64,000 nt of DNA from Niveispirillum fermenti (lineage in GTDB: Bacteria; Pseudomonadota; Alphaproteobacteria; Azospirillales; Azospirillaceae): positions 132,041 through 196,040 of the forward strand of contig NZ_JBLTXA010000010.1 in the NCBI RefSeq assembly GCF_048066175.1, written 5' to 3'. The notes under the pieces are model-generated. The model did no database searches. It was not told where the DNA came from and saw only the letters and a list, made by a program, of their open reading frames with translations. Shown here one piece after another: positions 53,801 through 63,356 of the stretch (the first letter of the stretch is position 1; every line of letters starts with the position of its first letter). The position numbers and the translations under genes were made by a program.

Positions 53801-54009
53801 GTCTCTGCGGTATGGTGCGGTCTGGCGGGCGTTCTTCGCCCTCCTGTCGAATGATGGTGCGAGGCCGATCAGAGTGGGGCGCCGAATTATGCCGCACTGC
53901 TCAATCCTGCGGGTTTCAGCCAGAGAGCCTGGGGTGGCAGGCTTGGGCGAGGGGTTTTTCGCGTTTCGGCATGCGCTTCGGATGGGCGCGTCAAAATAAT
54001 TTGAAATTT

Positions 54010-54016
54010 GGGTATG
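54010..54016 (+). promoter_or_regulatory. GGGTATG box upstream of the TonB-receptor operon
   Basis: The context is ttgaaatttGGGTATGttaaagTTGACTT. It lies 84 nt before ATG 54101 and points toward it, and it matches the box at 26963 in both flanks, including the TTGACTT that follows. Confidence 0.4.
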
Positions 54017-54100
54017 TTAAAGTTGACTTCCTCACCAATGATGGCATGGTGATCTTAACCGCACTTGACCAACTTGTGCGGAATAAGGGAGGAAGAAACG

Positions 54101-56764
54101 ATGATCCGCGGATGTTTGCGGTTTCTCATGGCATCGACATGTCTGGTCCATGCCGGGTCCGCCCTGGCGCAGGGCGCGCCGCTGGCCGGTACCGGTGACG
54201 ATCTCTTGGCAGAAATCATTGTCACGGCGCAGCGCCGGTCAGAGGCGCTTCAGGATGTGCCCATCGCCGTTTCGGCTTTCTCCGAAGAAGCGTTGAAAGC
54301 CGCCCGTCTGGACAGTGCTGCCAACCTGGCGCTTCAGGTGCCGAACCTGAACTACAGCCAGCAGCTCTATGGCTCCAGCAATTTTCAAATCCGCGGTATC
54401 GGCTATACGCTGGTGACCACGGCCGGCGACCAGGGTGTGGGTGTGGCGGAGAATTATGCTCCCATCGACCGCGCCCGCATCACCGATGCCGAGTTCTATG
54501 ATGTCGAACGGGTGGAGGTGCTGCGCGGTCCACAAGGCACGCTTTATGGACGCAATGCGACCGGTGGCGTCATCAACATCATCACCAATAAGCCGGAGCT
54601 TGGTACCAATGGCGGCAGCCTGACCGGTGAATATGGCAATTACGACATGGTGCGTCTGAAGGGCGCGCTGAACCTGTCACCGGACGAAAAGGTCGGCTTT
54701 CGCGTCGCCGGCTTCTATGTGGACCGTGACGGCACCATGGAAAATGTCCATACCGGCAACAAGATCGATGAGCGTTCCCTGTGGAGCACGCGCACCTCGC
54801 TACGGGTGGAGCCGACGGAGACGTTCCGCGTCACCGGCATCTGGGAGCATTTCTCCGAGAATGACAGCCGTTACGGTGTCCGGCAGGCCTGTATCAACGA
54901 TCCGGGGCCGGCCTCCGTGGGTGGTGTTACCATCAACAGCCCCGTGGCCCGCGCTTTCCTGTCCGAAGGCTGCACCCAGGCCAGCATCTATGCCGCCGGT
55001 GCGCTGCGCGGCACCAACAATTCCGGCGCTACCCTGTCCGGTCAGTTGGCGACACTGACGGGCTATATCAGTGGGGACGTGAATGCCGGGGTCGTCCAGC
55101 CGGATGACCTGCGCAAGATGGCGATGAGCATCGATCCCACCAATGATGTGAACAGCGACAATTATCAGCTCTCCCTGGAATGGGATCTGAATGAGGAACT
55201 GTCGCTGTCCTCCATCACCAATCACAATCTCGACAAGACCATCCAGAGCAATGGCCTGCCGCAGGCGACGACGCCGTTCAATGTGCGGCCACTGACCCCT
55301 GGCAGCGTATTCGATGATCCGCAGATCGGCCCGTCGCAATTCCTGACGGCCAACAATTACAATGTCCTGCGCCAGAAGCAGTGGAGCCAGGAATTCCGGC
55401 TGCAATCGGACTATGGCGGCATGGTCGATTTCAATCTGGGCGCATTCTACTACAAGGCCAAGCGGCATAATGATATCTACTTCTTCGCCAATGGCCAGAC
55501 GCTCTATGTGAAGACGGCGGTGCCGACGGCCTATGTCGATCCGGGCCGGACGCCCGACGAGACCGGCCACAATTACTATCTCAGCCATTCACGCTACCAA
55601 CTGACCTCCAAGGCCGGGTTCGGTGAGCTGTATGTACGTCCGTCGGAAGAGTTCCAGATCACGCTGGGCACCCGCTACACCCATGACGTCAAGGAACAGC
55701 CACAGACGCCGCTGGCGCTGTTGACGTCGGGCCGGGGGCTGACCACCGGGGTGCTGCAGGAGGCGCGTTTCAAGGAATGGACGGGCCGGGCCATCGCCGA
55801 ATGGAACCCGACGAAGGACAATATGCTCTATGCCAGCTATTCGCGCGGCTATAAGGGCGGTGGTTTCAATGCCCCCACCACCGGCGACCCCAATTCCGCC
55901 TTCGCACCGGAAACGGTGGATGCGTTCGAGGTGGGGTCGAAGAACACCTTCATGGGCCGGCGCCTGACGGTGAACTCGAACGGCTTCTATTACAAATATA
56001 ACGACTACCAGTATTCGGTTTCCGAAGGCCTGACCACAGTCACCAAGAACATCAACACAACACTCTATGGGCTGGAGCTGGAATCGATCTTCTACCCGCT
56101 GCGTGAACTAGGGCTCTATTTTAATGCCGGCTATCTGAAGACCAAGGTCAATAGGGGCCCGAACAACCGGTCAGTCGATCCCTACAACATCACCGGTGGT
56201 GATCCGACGCTGGTCGCGCTGAAGAACACTTCGATTGCCTGCGTCGGTCCGGCGGCTGGTGTCGCCCGGTTGATTTCGGCGATCAATGCAGGTCTGGTGC
56301 CGGCATCCGCCCTGGTGGGTGCCTGCCCGACGGCGGCGGCCCCCAATGGCGCCTTCGCCACCAACTTCGGATTGCCGACCAGTTTCGGTGTGGTGTCGGA
56401 CATTACCGGCAATTCGCTGCCGACCTCGCCGAAATGGACCATCTCCTTCGGCGCCCAGTATGATTTTGAGCTGATGCCCGACTGGACGCTGAGCCCGCGC
56501 GCTGATTTCCACTATCAGGGCTCGGTCTTCGGCGACATCTACAACAACCAGGATAATAAGGCGAAGGGCTGGAGCAACGTCAACGCGACGCTGACCCTGT
56601 CCAACCCGACGGCGCAGGTGACGATCCAGGCCTGGGCGAAGAACCTGTTCAACAAGGATGCGATCACCTCGGTGGGCGTCAACAGTGCCTCGCTGGGCCT
56701 GACGCGCCGGCTCTATCTGCTGGAGCCCCGGACCTTCGGCATCAGTGTGACCAAGGAGTTCTGA
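54101..56764 (+). CDS. TonB-dependent outer-membrane receptor
   Basis: An 887-residue TonB-dependent receptor for active uptake. A signal peptide covers about residues 1-24 (to SALAQ), then a TonB-box-like EIIVTAQRR, the plug domain (DVPIAVSAFSEEAL, ERVEVLRGPQGTLYGRNATG) and a 22-strand barrel ending in FGISVTKEF with the terminal Phe. ATG 54101 follows GGGAGGA (54087-54093). A sequence insertion with several Cys (QACINDPG, EGCTQAS, SIACVGPA, GACPTAA) may form disulphides in loops. It leads a probable operon with a GPH carrier, esterase, ETF, MFS carrier and FMN reductase, so the ligand may be a hydrophobic ester. Confidence 0.95.
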   Translation: MIRGCLRFLMASTCLVHAGSALAQGAPLAGTGDDLLAEIIVTAQRRSEALQDVPIAVSAFSEEALKAARLDSAANLALQVPNLNYSQQLYGSSNFQIRGIGYTLVTTAGDQGVGVAENYAPIDRARITDAEFYDVERVEVLRGPQGTLYGRNATGGVINIITNKPELGTNGGSLTGEYGNYDMVRLKGALNLSPDEKVGFRVAGFYVDRDGTMENVHTGNKIDERSLWSTRTSLRVEPTETFRVTGIWEHFSENDSRYGVRQACINDPGPASVGGVTINSPVARAFLSEGCTQASIYAAGALRGTNNSGATLSGQLATLTGYISGDVNAGVVQPDDLRKMAMSIDPTNDVNSDNYQLSLEWDLNEELSLSSITNHNLDKTIQSNGLPQATTPFNVRPLTPGSVFDDPQIGPSQFLTANNYNVLRQKQWSQEFRLQSDYGGMVDFNLGAFYYKAKRHNDIYFFANGQTLYVKTAVPTAYVDPGRTPDETGHNYYLSHSRYQLTSKAGFGELYVRPSEEFQITLGTRYTHDVKEQPQTPLALLTSGRGLTTGVLQEARFKEWTGRAIAEWNPTKDNMLYASYSRGYKGGGFNAPTTGDPNSAFAPETVDAFEVGSKNTFMGRRLTVNSNGFYYKYNDYQYSVSEGLTTVTKNINTTLYGLELESIFYPLRELGLYFNAGYLKTKVNRGPNNRSVDPYNITGGDPTLVALKNTSIACVGPAAGVARLISAINAGLVPASALVGACPTAAAPNGAFATNFGLPTSFGVVSDITGNSLPTSPKWTISFGAQYDFELMPDWTLSPRADFHYQGSVFGDIYNNQDNKAKGWSNVNATLTLSNPTAQVTIQAWAKNLFNKDAITSVGVNSASLGLTRRLYLLEPRTFGISVTKEF

Positions 56765-56858
56765 TCGTCGGCCGGCGGGGGCCACTCCCGCCGGCGCGTT
56801 GCGACCGGGCCTGTCCCTTGGCGGGCAGGCCCCGTCCATCAATCGGAAGAATGTTGCC

Positions 56859-58391
56859 ATGGCTTTGCAGATGGATGATAGCGCGGTCCCCCAGGCCCGA
56901 CCGATGACGGTGAAGGGGGCGATGGCACCGGCACTGACGGCGCGGACACGCCTTGCCTATGCCGCAGGCGCCGTCGCCAGCGGCGTCAAGAACGTCTCCT
57001 TTTCCGCCTATCTCATGTTCTTCTACAATCAAGTGCTGGGGATTCCGGCGGGCATCGTCTCGGCGGCGCTGGCGGCGACTCTGCTGATGGATGCGCTGAT
57101 CGACCCGTTCCTGGGCCGGCTGTCCGATGTGACGCGCAGCCGCTGGGGCCGGCGCCATCCCTTCATCTATGCGGCCCTGATCCCCACGCCCATCTTCTTC
57201 CTGATGGTCTGGACGCCGCCGGCTGACCTAACGGGTGGCCAGGCGGGGCTGTGGGTCTTCCTCACCGCCATGGTCACGCGCGTGTCCATCAGCGCGTTTG
57301 AGATCTGCACCCAGGCGATGACGGCGGAACTGACCGATGATTACCGGGAGCGTACACGGCTGTTCTCGCTGCGCTATTGGTTCCTTTATATCGGTCAATA
57401 TGGGTTCAGTGCCGCCGCGCTGCTGGTCTTCTTCACACCGACGCCGGAATTTCCGCGCGGGCAATTGAACCCCGACAGCTATAGCGGCTTCGCTATTCTG
57501 GGGTCGGTAATGATCTTCATGGCGATCCTGGTCTGCGGGCTGGGCACCCATGATCGCATCCCGTTCCTGCGTCAGGCGGACAAGGCGGATGGCGCCGGCG
57601 GAATGGGACGCCATTTCAAGGAGATGGCGAGCGCGTTTCGCAACCGCGCCTTTCTCTCCATCCTGGGTTTCGGCATCTTCAAATTCACGGCCATCGGGCT
57701 TTACGCGGCCAGCGCGCTCTATTTCAACACCTACCTGTTCGGGCTGGATGCCTCGCAGATCGCGGTGCTCACCATCGACAGCGTGGTGGCCGCCACCATA
57801 GCAGCACCACTGGCACCGGTGATGTCGCAATGGCTGGGCAAGCGGACCAGTTCGCTGCTCTTCGCCATTCTCGGTGTCGCCATCGGCCTGTCACCGCTGC
57901 TGCTGGCCTATCTCGGCCTGTTCTATGCGCCCGGCGATCCGCTGCTGCTGCCGACCCTGTTTGTCATCGGGGCCATCTATGGGGCAATGGTGGCGATCTC
58001 GCTGATCAACACCTCTTCCATGCTGGCCGATGTGGTGGAGGACAGTGCGGTCGCCACCGGTCGGCACGACGCCGGCACCTTCTTTGCAGCTGCCAGCTTC
58101 ATGCAGCAATGTTCCACGGCGCTGGGCCTGGTGGTCAGTGGCCTGATCCTGACCTGGTCAGACTTTCCCGCCAAGGTCGACCCCGCGCAGGTGACGCCCG
58201 CGATGATCGACGGTCTGGCGGTCCATTACATGGTCTCGTCCTTCGGACTGTGGCTTATCGGCAGCGCCTTCCTGGCCTTTTACCCGATCACGCGGGAGCG
58301 TCATGAACGCAACGTGGAAATCCTGAAGGCCCGCACGGCACAGGCGCGGGCCCAGGAAGCCGACAATTTCTCCGGTGGTCCCATCCGCTGA
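56859..58391 (+). CDS. GPH-type (glycoside-pentoside-hexuronide) MFS cation symporter
   Basis: A 510-residue membrane carrier with about 12 helices of the GPH/MFS_2 group. The early motif LMDALIDPFLGRLSDVTRSRWGRRHPF is split over the first cytoplasmic loop, and EICTQAMTAELTDDYRERTR follows helix 4; both are diagnostic. ATG 56859 follows GGAAGA with 8-nt spacing. It lies 94 bp after the TonB receptor and 36 bp before the carboxylesterase. Members normally move sugars, but related carriers exist for other ligands; here it may take the receptor's substrate across the inner membrane. Confidence 0.9.
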   Translation: MALQMDDSAVPQARPMTVKGAMAPALTARTRLAYAAGAVASGVKNVSFSAYLMFFYNQVLGIPAGIVSAALAATLLMDALIDPFLGRLSDVTRSRWGRRHPFIYAALIPTPIFFLMVWTPPADLTGGQAGLWVFLTAMVTRVSISAFEICTQAMTAELTDDYRERTRLFSLRYWFLYIGQYGFSAAALLVFFTPTPEFPRGQLNPDSYSGFAILGSVMIFMAILVCGLGTHDRIPFLRQADKADGAGGMGRHFKEMASAFRNRAFLSILGFGIFKFTAIGLYAASALYFNTYLFGLDASQIAVLTIDSVVAATIAAPLAPVMSQWLGKRTSSLLFAILGVAIGLSPLLLAYLGLFYAPGDPLLLPTLFVIGAIYGAMVAISLINTSSMLADVVEDSAVATGRHDAGTFFAAASFMQQCSTALGLVVSGLILTWSDFPAKVDPAQVTPAMIDGLAVHYMVSSFGLWLIGSAFLAFYPITRERHERNVEILKARTAQARAQEADNFSGGPIR

Positions 58392-58427
58392 GCGGATGAC
58401 GGAAACCGTGCCTTCAAGGAGAGCGAT

Positions 58428-60059
58428 ATGAGCGGTGAAAACCGGGTGACGCGCCGGCACGCCCTTGGTGTGGGCGCTGCGGGGGTTGGGTTGGTGCTGG
58501 CCGGGCGTGCAGGGGCGCTGCCGCCGATGTTTCCCGTCGTGGAAACAGCGCAGGGCAAGCTTCGTGGCCTGCTGTCGGGCGGGGTGGCCGTGTTCAAGGG
58601 CATCCGTTATGCGGCCTCTACGCAAAGCCGCAACCGGTTCATGCCGCCGGCCCCGCCGCCGACCTGGACCGGGATCCAGGATGCGCTCGCCTATGGCGAT
58701 GTCTGTCCGCAGGTGCCAGCCGACCGCCGGCATGATTATGCCGACCTGATCTCCATGGATCTGCAGCCCAGCGGTCCCAGTGAGGATTGCCTGCGCGTCA
58801 ATGTCTGGACACCGTCGATAGACGCACAGGCGAAGAAGCCGGTGATCGTGGTGCTGCATGGCGGCGGCTTCTATGCCGGATCTGGCAATTCCACCGGCAT
58901 GGATGGGGAGATGATGGCCCGTTTCGCCGGCACGGTGGTGGTTTCCGTCACCCACCGGCTGGGCGCTTTCGGCTATCTCCATTTGTCCGGTACTGCCGGT
59001 GGCGGGGGCGATTTCGCGGATTCCGGTGCTGCCGGCATGCTGGATATCGTCGCCGCCTTGCGCTGGGTGCGGGAGAATATCGCCCAGTTCGGCGGCGACC
59101 CGGCCCGCGTCCTGGTGTTCGGGCAGTCCGGCGGCGGGGCCAAGACCAGCATGCTGCTGGGCATGCCTGCCGCCAAGGGGCTGTTCCACCGCGCCGGGGT
59201 GATGAGCGGGTCGATGATGCGTGCCGTGGAGCGCGAGGCTGCCGACAAGGCAACGATGCGTTTGCTGAAGGCGCTGGATATTGCACCGTGCGACCTTCGC
59301 CGTCTTCAGGACCTGCCCTTCACCGCTCTTCTTCAGGCCCAGGCCCTGGTGGAAGCCGAAGATCGGGCACGGGGAGAGGCACCGATGGCACTCGCCCCGG
59401 TGGTGGGCGGGGAGGCGATCCCTGCCCACCCGTTCGACCCGACCGCGCCGGCCATCTCGCATGATGTGCCGATGATCATTTCTACCGTGCTGGATGAACG
59501 GACCTTCCGCATGGTGGAGTTCGGTCTGACCGATGCCGAGCTTCTGGCTTTCGCCCGCAAGCGCGTGGGCGAAAAGGCGGATGACATTCTGGCGCTTTAC
59601 CGGGAGGAAACGCCCGGCGCGTCGTCCTTCATCCTGAAGGCGCGGCTGGAGACCGATCTCAGTTTCCGCCGTTTCGCCTTTCAGCAGGCCGAGCGCAAGG
59701 CGGCGGCCGGCGGCGCGCCGGTCTGGACCTATCTATGGAACTGGGCCAGCCCGGCCACCGATGGGCGCTATGGCGCCGTTCACGGTGTCGATGTGGCGCC
59801 CAGCCTTCACAATGTGCGCGGTGCCCTGACCGGGACCGACCGGGCCAGCCGCCAGATGGCAGACCGGTTGGCGTCGGCCTGGGCCAGTTTCGCCGCAAAT
59901 GGCGATCCCAACAATGAACGCCTGCCACAATGGGGTGCCTATGGGCCCGACCGTCGCCTGACGCTTGTTCTGGACAATGAGACGGAGGTGGTCGCCGATC
60001 CCCGCGCCCGCGTGCGGGAATTGCTGAAGGACGTGCCGTCCGGCGGCGTCTTCGGTTGA
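58428..60059 (+). CDS. Type-B carboxylesterase with Tat-like signal
   Basis: A 543-residue carboxylesterase/lipase. The N-terminus TRRHALGVGAAGVGLVLAG resembles a Tat signal, so the enzyme is probably periplasmic. The oxyanion motif HGGGFYAGS and the nucleophile Ser234 in FGQSGGGAKT are clear; His in GAVHGVDVAPS is the likely base and Glu in STVLDERTF the acid. It would cleave an ester brought in by the TonB receptor, releasing an acid and an alcohol for the ADH/ALDH/acyl-CoA synthetase route. It lies 36 bp after the carrier and about 33 bp before ETF beta. Confidence 0.92.
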   Translation: MSGENRVTRRHALGVGAAGVGLVLAGRAGALPPMFPVVETAQGKLRGLLSGGVAVFKGIRYAASTQSRNRFMPPAPPPTWTGIQDALAYGDVCPQVPADRRHDYADLISMDLQPSGPSEDCLRVNVWTPSIDAQAKKPVIVVLHGGGFYAGSGNSTGMDGEMMARFAGTVVVSVTHRLGAFGYLHLSGTAGGGGDFADSGAAGMLDIVAALRWVRENIAQFGGDPARVLVFGQSGGGAKTSMLLGMPAAKGLFHRAGVMSGSMMRAVEREAADKATMRLLKALDIAPCDLRRLQDLPFTALLQAQALVEAEDRARGEAPMALAPVVGGEAIPAHPFDPTAPAISHDVPMIISTVLDERTFRMVEFGLTDAELLAFARKRVGEKADDILALYREETPGASSFILKARLETDLSFRRFAFQQAERKAAAGGAPVWTYLWNWASPATDGRYGAVHGVDVAPSLHNVRGALTGTDRASRQMADRLASAWASFAANGDPNNERLPQWGAYGPDRRLTLVLDNETEVVADPRARVRELLKDVPSGGVFG

Positions 60060-60091
60060 TGACCGTGTCTTCGAGGAAGCGAACGAACGAC

Positions 60092-60835
60092 ATGAAGATC
60101 CTGGTGCCCGTGAAGCGGGTGATTGATTTCAATGTGAAGCCCCGGATCAAGCCGGACGGGACGGGCGTCGATCTGACGAACGCCAAGATGAGCATGAACC
60201 CGTTTGATGAGATCGCGGTGGAGGAGGCCGTCCGGCTAAAGGAAAAGGGCATCGCCACCGAGATCATCGTGGTGTCGGTCGGTCCCGCCAAGGCGCAGGA
60301 GACATTGCGCACGGCCCTGGCCATGGGTGCGGATCGCGCCATCCTGGTCCAGACTGACGAGGAGGTGGAACCCCTGAGCGTTGCCCGGCTTCTGGTAAAG
60401 CTGCAGGCCGAAGAGGGGGCGGATCTGATCATCCTGGGCAAACAGGCCATCGATGATGATTGCAACCAGACCGGTCAGATGCTGGCCGCCATGCTGGACC
60501 TGCCTCAGGCAACCTTCGCCAGCAGGGTTGCGGTGGCGAATGGAACGGTGACCGTGACGCGTGAGGTCGATGGCGGGCTGGAGACGGTGGCCCTGTCCCT
60601 GCCTGCCATCATCACCACCGACCTGCGCCTGAACGAGCCGCGCTATGCTGCGCTGCCCAGTATCATGAAGGCGAAATCGAAGCCGCTGGCCATACGCACA
60701 TCCGCCGAACTCGGTGTCACCCTCCAGCAGCGGCTTCAACTGCTGAAGGTGGCGGAGCCGGCCCGGCGGGCGGCAGGGATGAAGGTTGCCGATGTTGATG
60801 AACTGGTGACGAAGCTGAAGGCGCTGGGGGTTTGA
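60092..60835 (+). CDS. etfB: Electron transfer flavoprotein beta subunit
   Basis: A 247-residue ETF beta subunit, which with ETF alpha accepts electrons from acyl-CoA dehydrogenases. The start MKILVPVKRVIDFNVKPRIK is highly conserved, as are NPFDEIAVEEAVRLKEKG and LGKQAIDDDCNQTGQMLAA. The ribosome site GAGGAA (60073-60078) is 13 nt before ATG 60092, a little distant. It lies next to the carboxylesterase and the alpha gene starts 5 bp after its stop. A dedicated ETF fits the five acyl-CoA dehydrogenases of the island; another housekeeping ETF may exist elsewhere. Confidence 0.95.
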   Translation: MKILVPVKRVIDFNVKPRIKPDGTGVDLTNAKMSMNPFDEIAVEEAVRLKEKGIATEIIVVSVGPAKAQETLRTALAMGADRAILVQTDEEVEPLSVARLLVKLQAEEGADLIILGKQAIDDDCNQTGQMLAAMLDLPQATFASRVAVANGTVTVTREVDGGLETVALSLPAIITTDLRLNEPRYAALPSIMKAKSKPLAIRTSAELGVTLQQRLQLLKVAEPARRAAGMKVADVDELVTKLKALGV

Positions 60836-60840
60836 CGATC

Positions 60841-61770
60841 ATGAAGGTGCTTGTCTGGGTTGAGCATGAAGACGGGGCCATCAAGGATGCCACCCTGTCC
60901 GCCGTCACCGCCGCCGCACAGCTGGGTGGGGTTGATCTGCTGGTTGCCGGTCATGGCGTGGGTGAGGTCGCACTCGCGGCGGCCCGCATTGCCGGGGTGG
61001 GCAGGGTCCTGGTCGCCGACGATCCCGCGTTTGCCCATGGGCTGGCAGAAAATCTGGCGCCGCTGGTGGTCGCGTTGATGCAGGATCACGATGCCTTTGT
61101 GGCACCGGCCACCAGCCACGGCAAGAACATCGCACCACGGGTCGCGGCCCTGCTGGACGTCATGCAGGTCAGCGACATCCTGTCGGTGGAGGCACCCGAC
61201 ATCTTCACCCGGCCGATCTATGCCGGCAATGTCATCGCCACCGTTCGCGCGCTGGATGCGAAGAAGGTGATTACCGTGCGCGGTACCGCCTTCGCCAAGG
61301 CCCCGCGCGAAGGCGGGGCGGGGATCGTGGAGCCTGTCCAGGCCACGGGTGATCGGGGTCAGTCGCGCTTTGTCGGGGCGGAGATCGCCAAACTGGAACG
61401 GCCGGAACTGACCAGTGCCCGGATCATTGTTTCCGGCGGTCGCGCCCTGAAGGATGCGCCGACCTTTGCCGATCATATCATGCCGCTGGCCGATCGGCTG
61501 GGGGCGGCGGTAGGTGCCTCGCGTGCTGCGGTCGATGCCGGCTATGTGCCCAATGATTATCAGGTCGGGCAGACGGGTAAGATCGTGGCGCCGGACATCT
61601 ACCTTGCCATCGGCATTTCCGGTGCCATCCAGCATCTGGCCGGCATGAAGGACAGCAAGACCATCATCGCCATCAACAAGGATGGGGATGCGCCGATCTT
61701 CCAGATTGCCGATATCGGCCTGGTTGGCGATCTGTTCAAGATCGTCCCCGAACTGACCGCGAAGCTCTAA
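60841..61770 (+). CDS. etfA: Electron transfer flavoprotein alpha subunit
   Basis: A 309-residue ETF alpha subunit, which binds the redox FAD. The N-terminus MKVLVWVEHEDGAIKDATL and the C-terminal FAD segment (SRAAVDAGYVPNDYQVGQTG, YLAIGISGAIQHLAGMK, IAINKDGDAPIFQIADIG) are conserved. ATG 60841 begins 5 bp after the beta stop; a TTG at 60832 overlaps that stop but is less likely. It is in one operon with etfB and supplies electrons from the dehydrogenase pairs to ETF:quinone oxidoreductase, which is not in this window. Confidence 0.95.
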   Translation: MKVLVWVEHEDGAIKDATLSAVTAAAQLGGVDLLVAGHGVGEVALAAARIAGVGRVLVADDPAFAHGLAENLAPLVVALMQDHDAFVAPATSHGKNIAPRVAALLDVMQVSDILSVEAPDIFTRPIYAGNVIATVRALDAKKVITVRGTAFAKAPREGGAGIVEPVQATGDRGQSRFVGAEIAKLERPELTSARIIVSGGRALKDAPTFADHIMPLADRLGAAVGASRAAVDAGYVPNDYQVGQTGKIVAPDIYLAIGISGAIQHLAGMKDSKTIIAINKDGDAPIFQIADIGLVGDLFKIVPELTAKL

Positions 61771-61795
61771 TCCTTCCGCCGCCCTGGAGAAGCCG

Positions 61796-63346
61796 ATGAC
61801 GGCGAAAACCGACGATACACGGGTCGATCTCTATGCCTATTACGCGCTGGCGATCCTGTTCCTGGTCTATGTGCTGAATTTCATCGACCGGCAGATCCTG
61901 GCGATCCTGGCTGATGACATAAAACGCGACCTGAACCTGACCGATGGCGATATCGGCTTTCTCTATGGCACGGCGTTCGGCGTGTTCTATGCGCTGTTCG
62001 GCATCCCCTTGGGCCGGCTGGCCGACAGTTGGCGCCGGGTCCGGCTGATGTCGCTGGGCCTGGCGCTCTGGTCGGCAATGACGGCCCTGTCGGGCTTCGC
62101 GCGGTCAGGATTGTCGCTGACCACGGCGCGCATCGGCGTGGGGATCGGGGAGGCGACGGCCAGCCCCGCCGCCTATTCCCTGATATCCGACTGGTTTCCC
62201 CGCCGCCTGCGGGCGACCGCACTGGCCATCTATTCGTCGGGTATCTATATCGGCGGTGGTCTGTCGCTGTTCATCGGCGGGCTGATCGTGGAGAAATGGA
62301 ACGCGGCATATCCGGCCGGCAGCGGGCCGTTGGGGCTGGCGGGCTGGCAGGCGGCGTTCCTGGCTGTGGGCGTGCCGGGCCTGTTGCTGGCCATTCTGGT
62401 CGCCACGATGCGCGAGCCGTTGCGGGGCCAGTCGGAAGGCGTGACAGTGGCGCAGACCCCACCATCCGCCGATGGCTTCATGCAGGAACTGGTCAATACC
62501 ATTCCCCCCTTCACCGTGATCGGGGCGGCACGGCGGGGGTGGCGGGCGTTGCTGGGCAATCTGGCCGCACTGCTGATCATCGCGTTTCTCGTGGCATTGC
62601 TGACCATCGGCTTGCAGGAGCCGCCGGCGCAATGGGCGTCGGTCGGCATCGGCCTCTATGCGGTCTATTCCTGGGCCAGTGCCCTGCGCGACCGCGATCC
62701 GACCACCTTCGCGCTTACCTTTGGCAACCGAGCCTTTGTCTGTGTGGTGGTTGCTTATGGGCTGAACGCCTTCATCAGCTATGCCGTTTCCGGCTTCGCC
62801 CCCAGCTATGCCCGCCGCACCTTCGGCCTGTCCGCCGACGAGGTTGGATTGCTGGTCGGGCTGCCGGCGGCGGTCGCCGGCTTTGTCGGGGTGACGCTGG
62901 GCGGCCGGGTGGCCGACTGGCTGCGCCAGCGCCATGCCGCTGGACGCATCATCGTCCTGCTGTTCGGTTCGATCGTACCGCCGATCTTCATCGTATCCGC
63001 CTTCACTACCGGCAGTCCGGCGGTGTTTTTCGTCATGAATGTGCTGATCGTCATGACTGCCAGCAGTGCCCTGGGCGCCGCAGCGGCAACGACCCAAGAT
63101 CTGGTGCTGCCGCGCATGCGGGGTGGGGCGACGGCGATCTTCTTCGTCGGTACGACCTTGCTGGGTCTGGCCATGGGGCCCTATCTGGCCGGTCGCATCT
63201 CGCACCTGACGGGCGATCTTGCCGTGGGTCTGATGTCCCTGCTGGCATCGGTGCCGATCGCCTGCCTGGCAGGCTTCTTCGCGTGGCGCCTGGTGCCGGC
63301 GGCGGAAGCCCGCAAGAACGTGATCCTGGTCGATGAGAGTAAGTGA
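61796..63346 (+). CDS. MFS transporter (Spns-type)
   Basis: A 516-residue MFS carrier. NFIDRQILAILADDIKRDLN after helix 1 and FYALFGIPLGRLADSWRRVR at the first cytoplasmic loop fit the Spinster-like anion/lipid branch of the family. A long central loop with an extra hydrophobic stretch (about residues 220-300) makes it larger than the usual 400-450 residues. It starts 25 bp after ETF alpha, and its stop overlaps the longest start of the FMN reductase gene. It may export a product or import the substrate of the island. Confidence 0.9.
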   Translation: MTAKTDDTRVDLYAYYALAILFLVYVLNFIDRQILAILADDIKRDLNLTDGDIGFLYGTAFGVFYALFGIPLGRLADSWRRVRLMSLGLALWSAMTALSGFARSGLSLTTARIGVGIGEATASPAAYSLISDWFPRRLRATALAIYSSGIYIGGGLSLFIGGLIVEKWNAAYPAGSGPLGLAGWQAAFLAVGVPGLLLAILVATMREPLRGQSEGVTVAQTPPSADGFMQELVNTIPPFTVIGAARRGWRALLGNLAALLIIAFLVALLTIGLQEPPAQWASVGIGLYAVYSWASALRDRDPTTFALTFGNRAFVCVVVAYGLNAFISYAVSGFAPSYARRTFGLSADEVGLLVGLPAAVAGFVGVTLGGRVADWLRQRHAAGRIIVLLFGSIVPPIFIVSAFTTGSPAVFFVMNVLIVMTASSALGAAAATTQDLVLPRMRGGATAIFFVGTTLLGLAMGPYLAGRISHLTGDLAVGLMSLLASVPIACLAGFFAWRLVPAAEARKNVILVDESK

Positions 63347-63356
63347 ATTGTCAGCG

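Larger units (their letters stand above)
53751..54100. other. Intergenic region, no gene seen
   Basis: This 350-bp gap holds a terminator (53775-53800) at its left end and a GGGTATG box (54010-54016) with an AT-rich promoter-like stretch at its right end. The middle, 53810-53980, shows nothing I can interpret; its reading frames have no ribosome sites or recognisable products. Confidence 0.6.

Noticed and set aside
53805..54198. Small plus-strand open frames between the amidohydrolase and the TonB receptor
   Set aside because: No ribosome site or family resemblance; the longest runs into the TonB-receptor gene in another frame.
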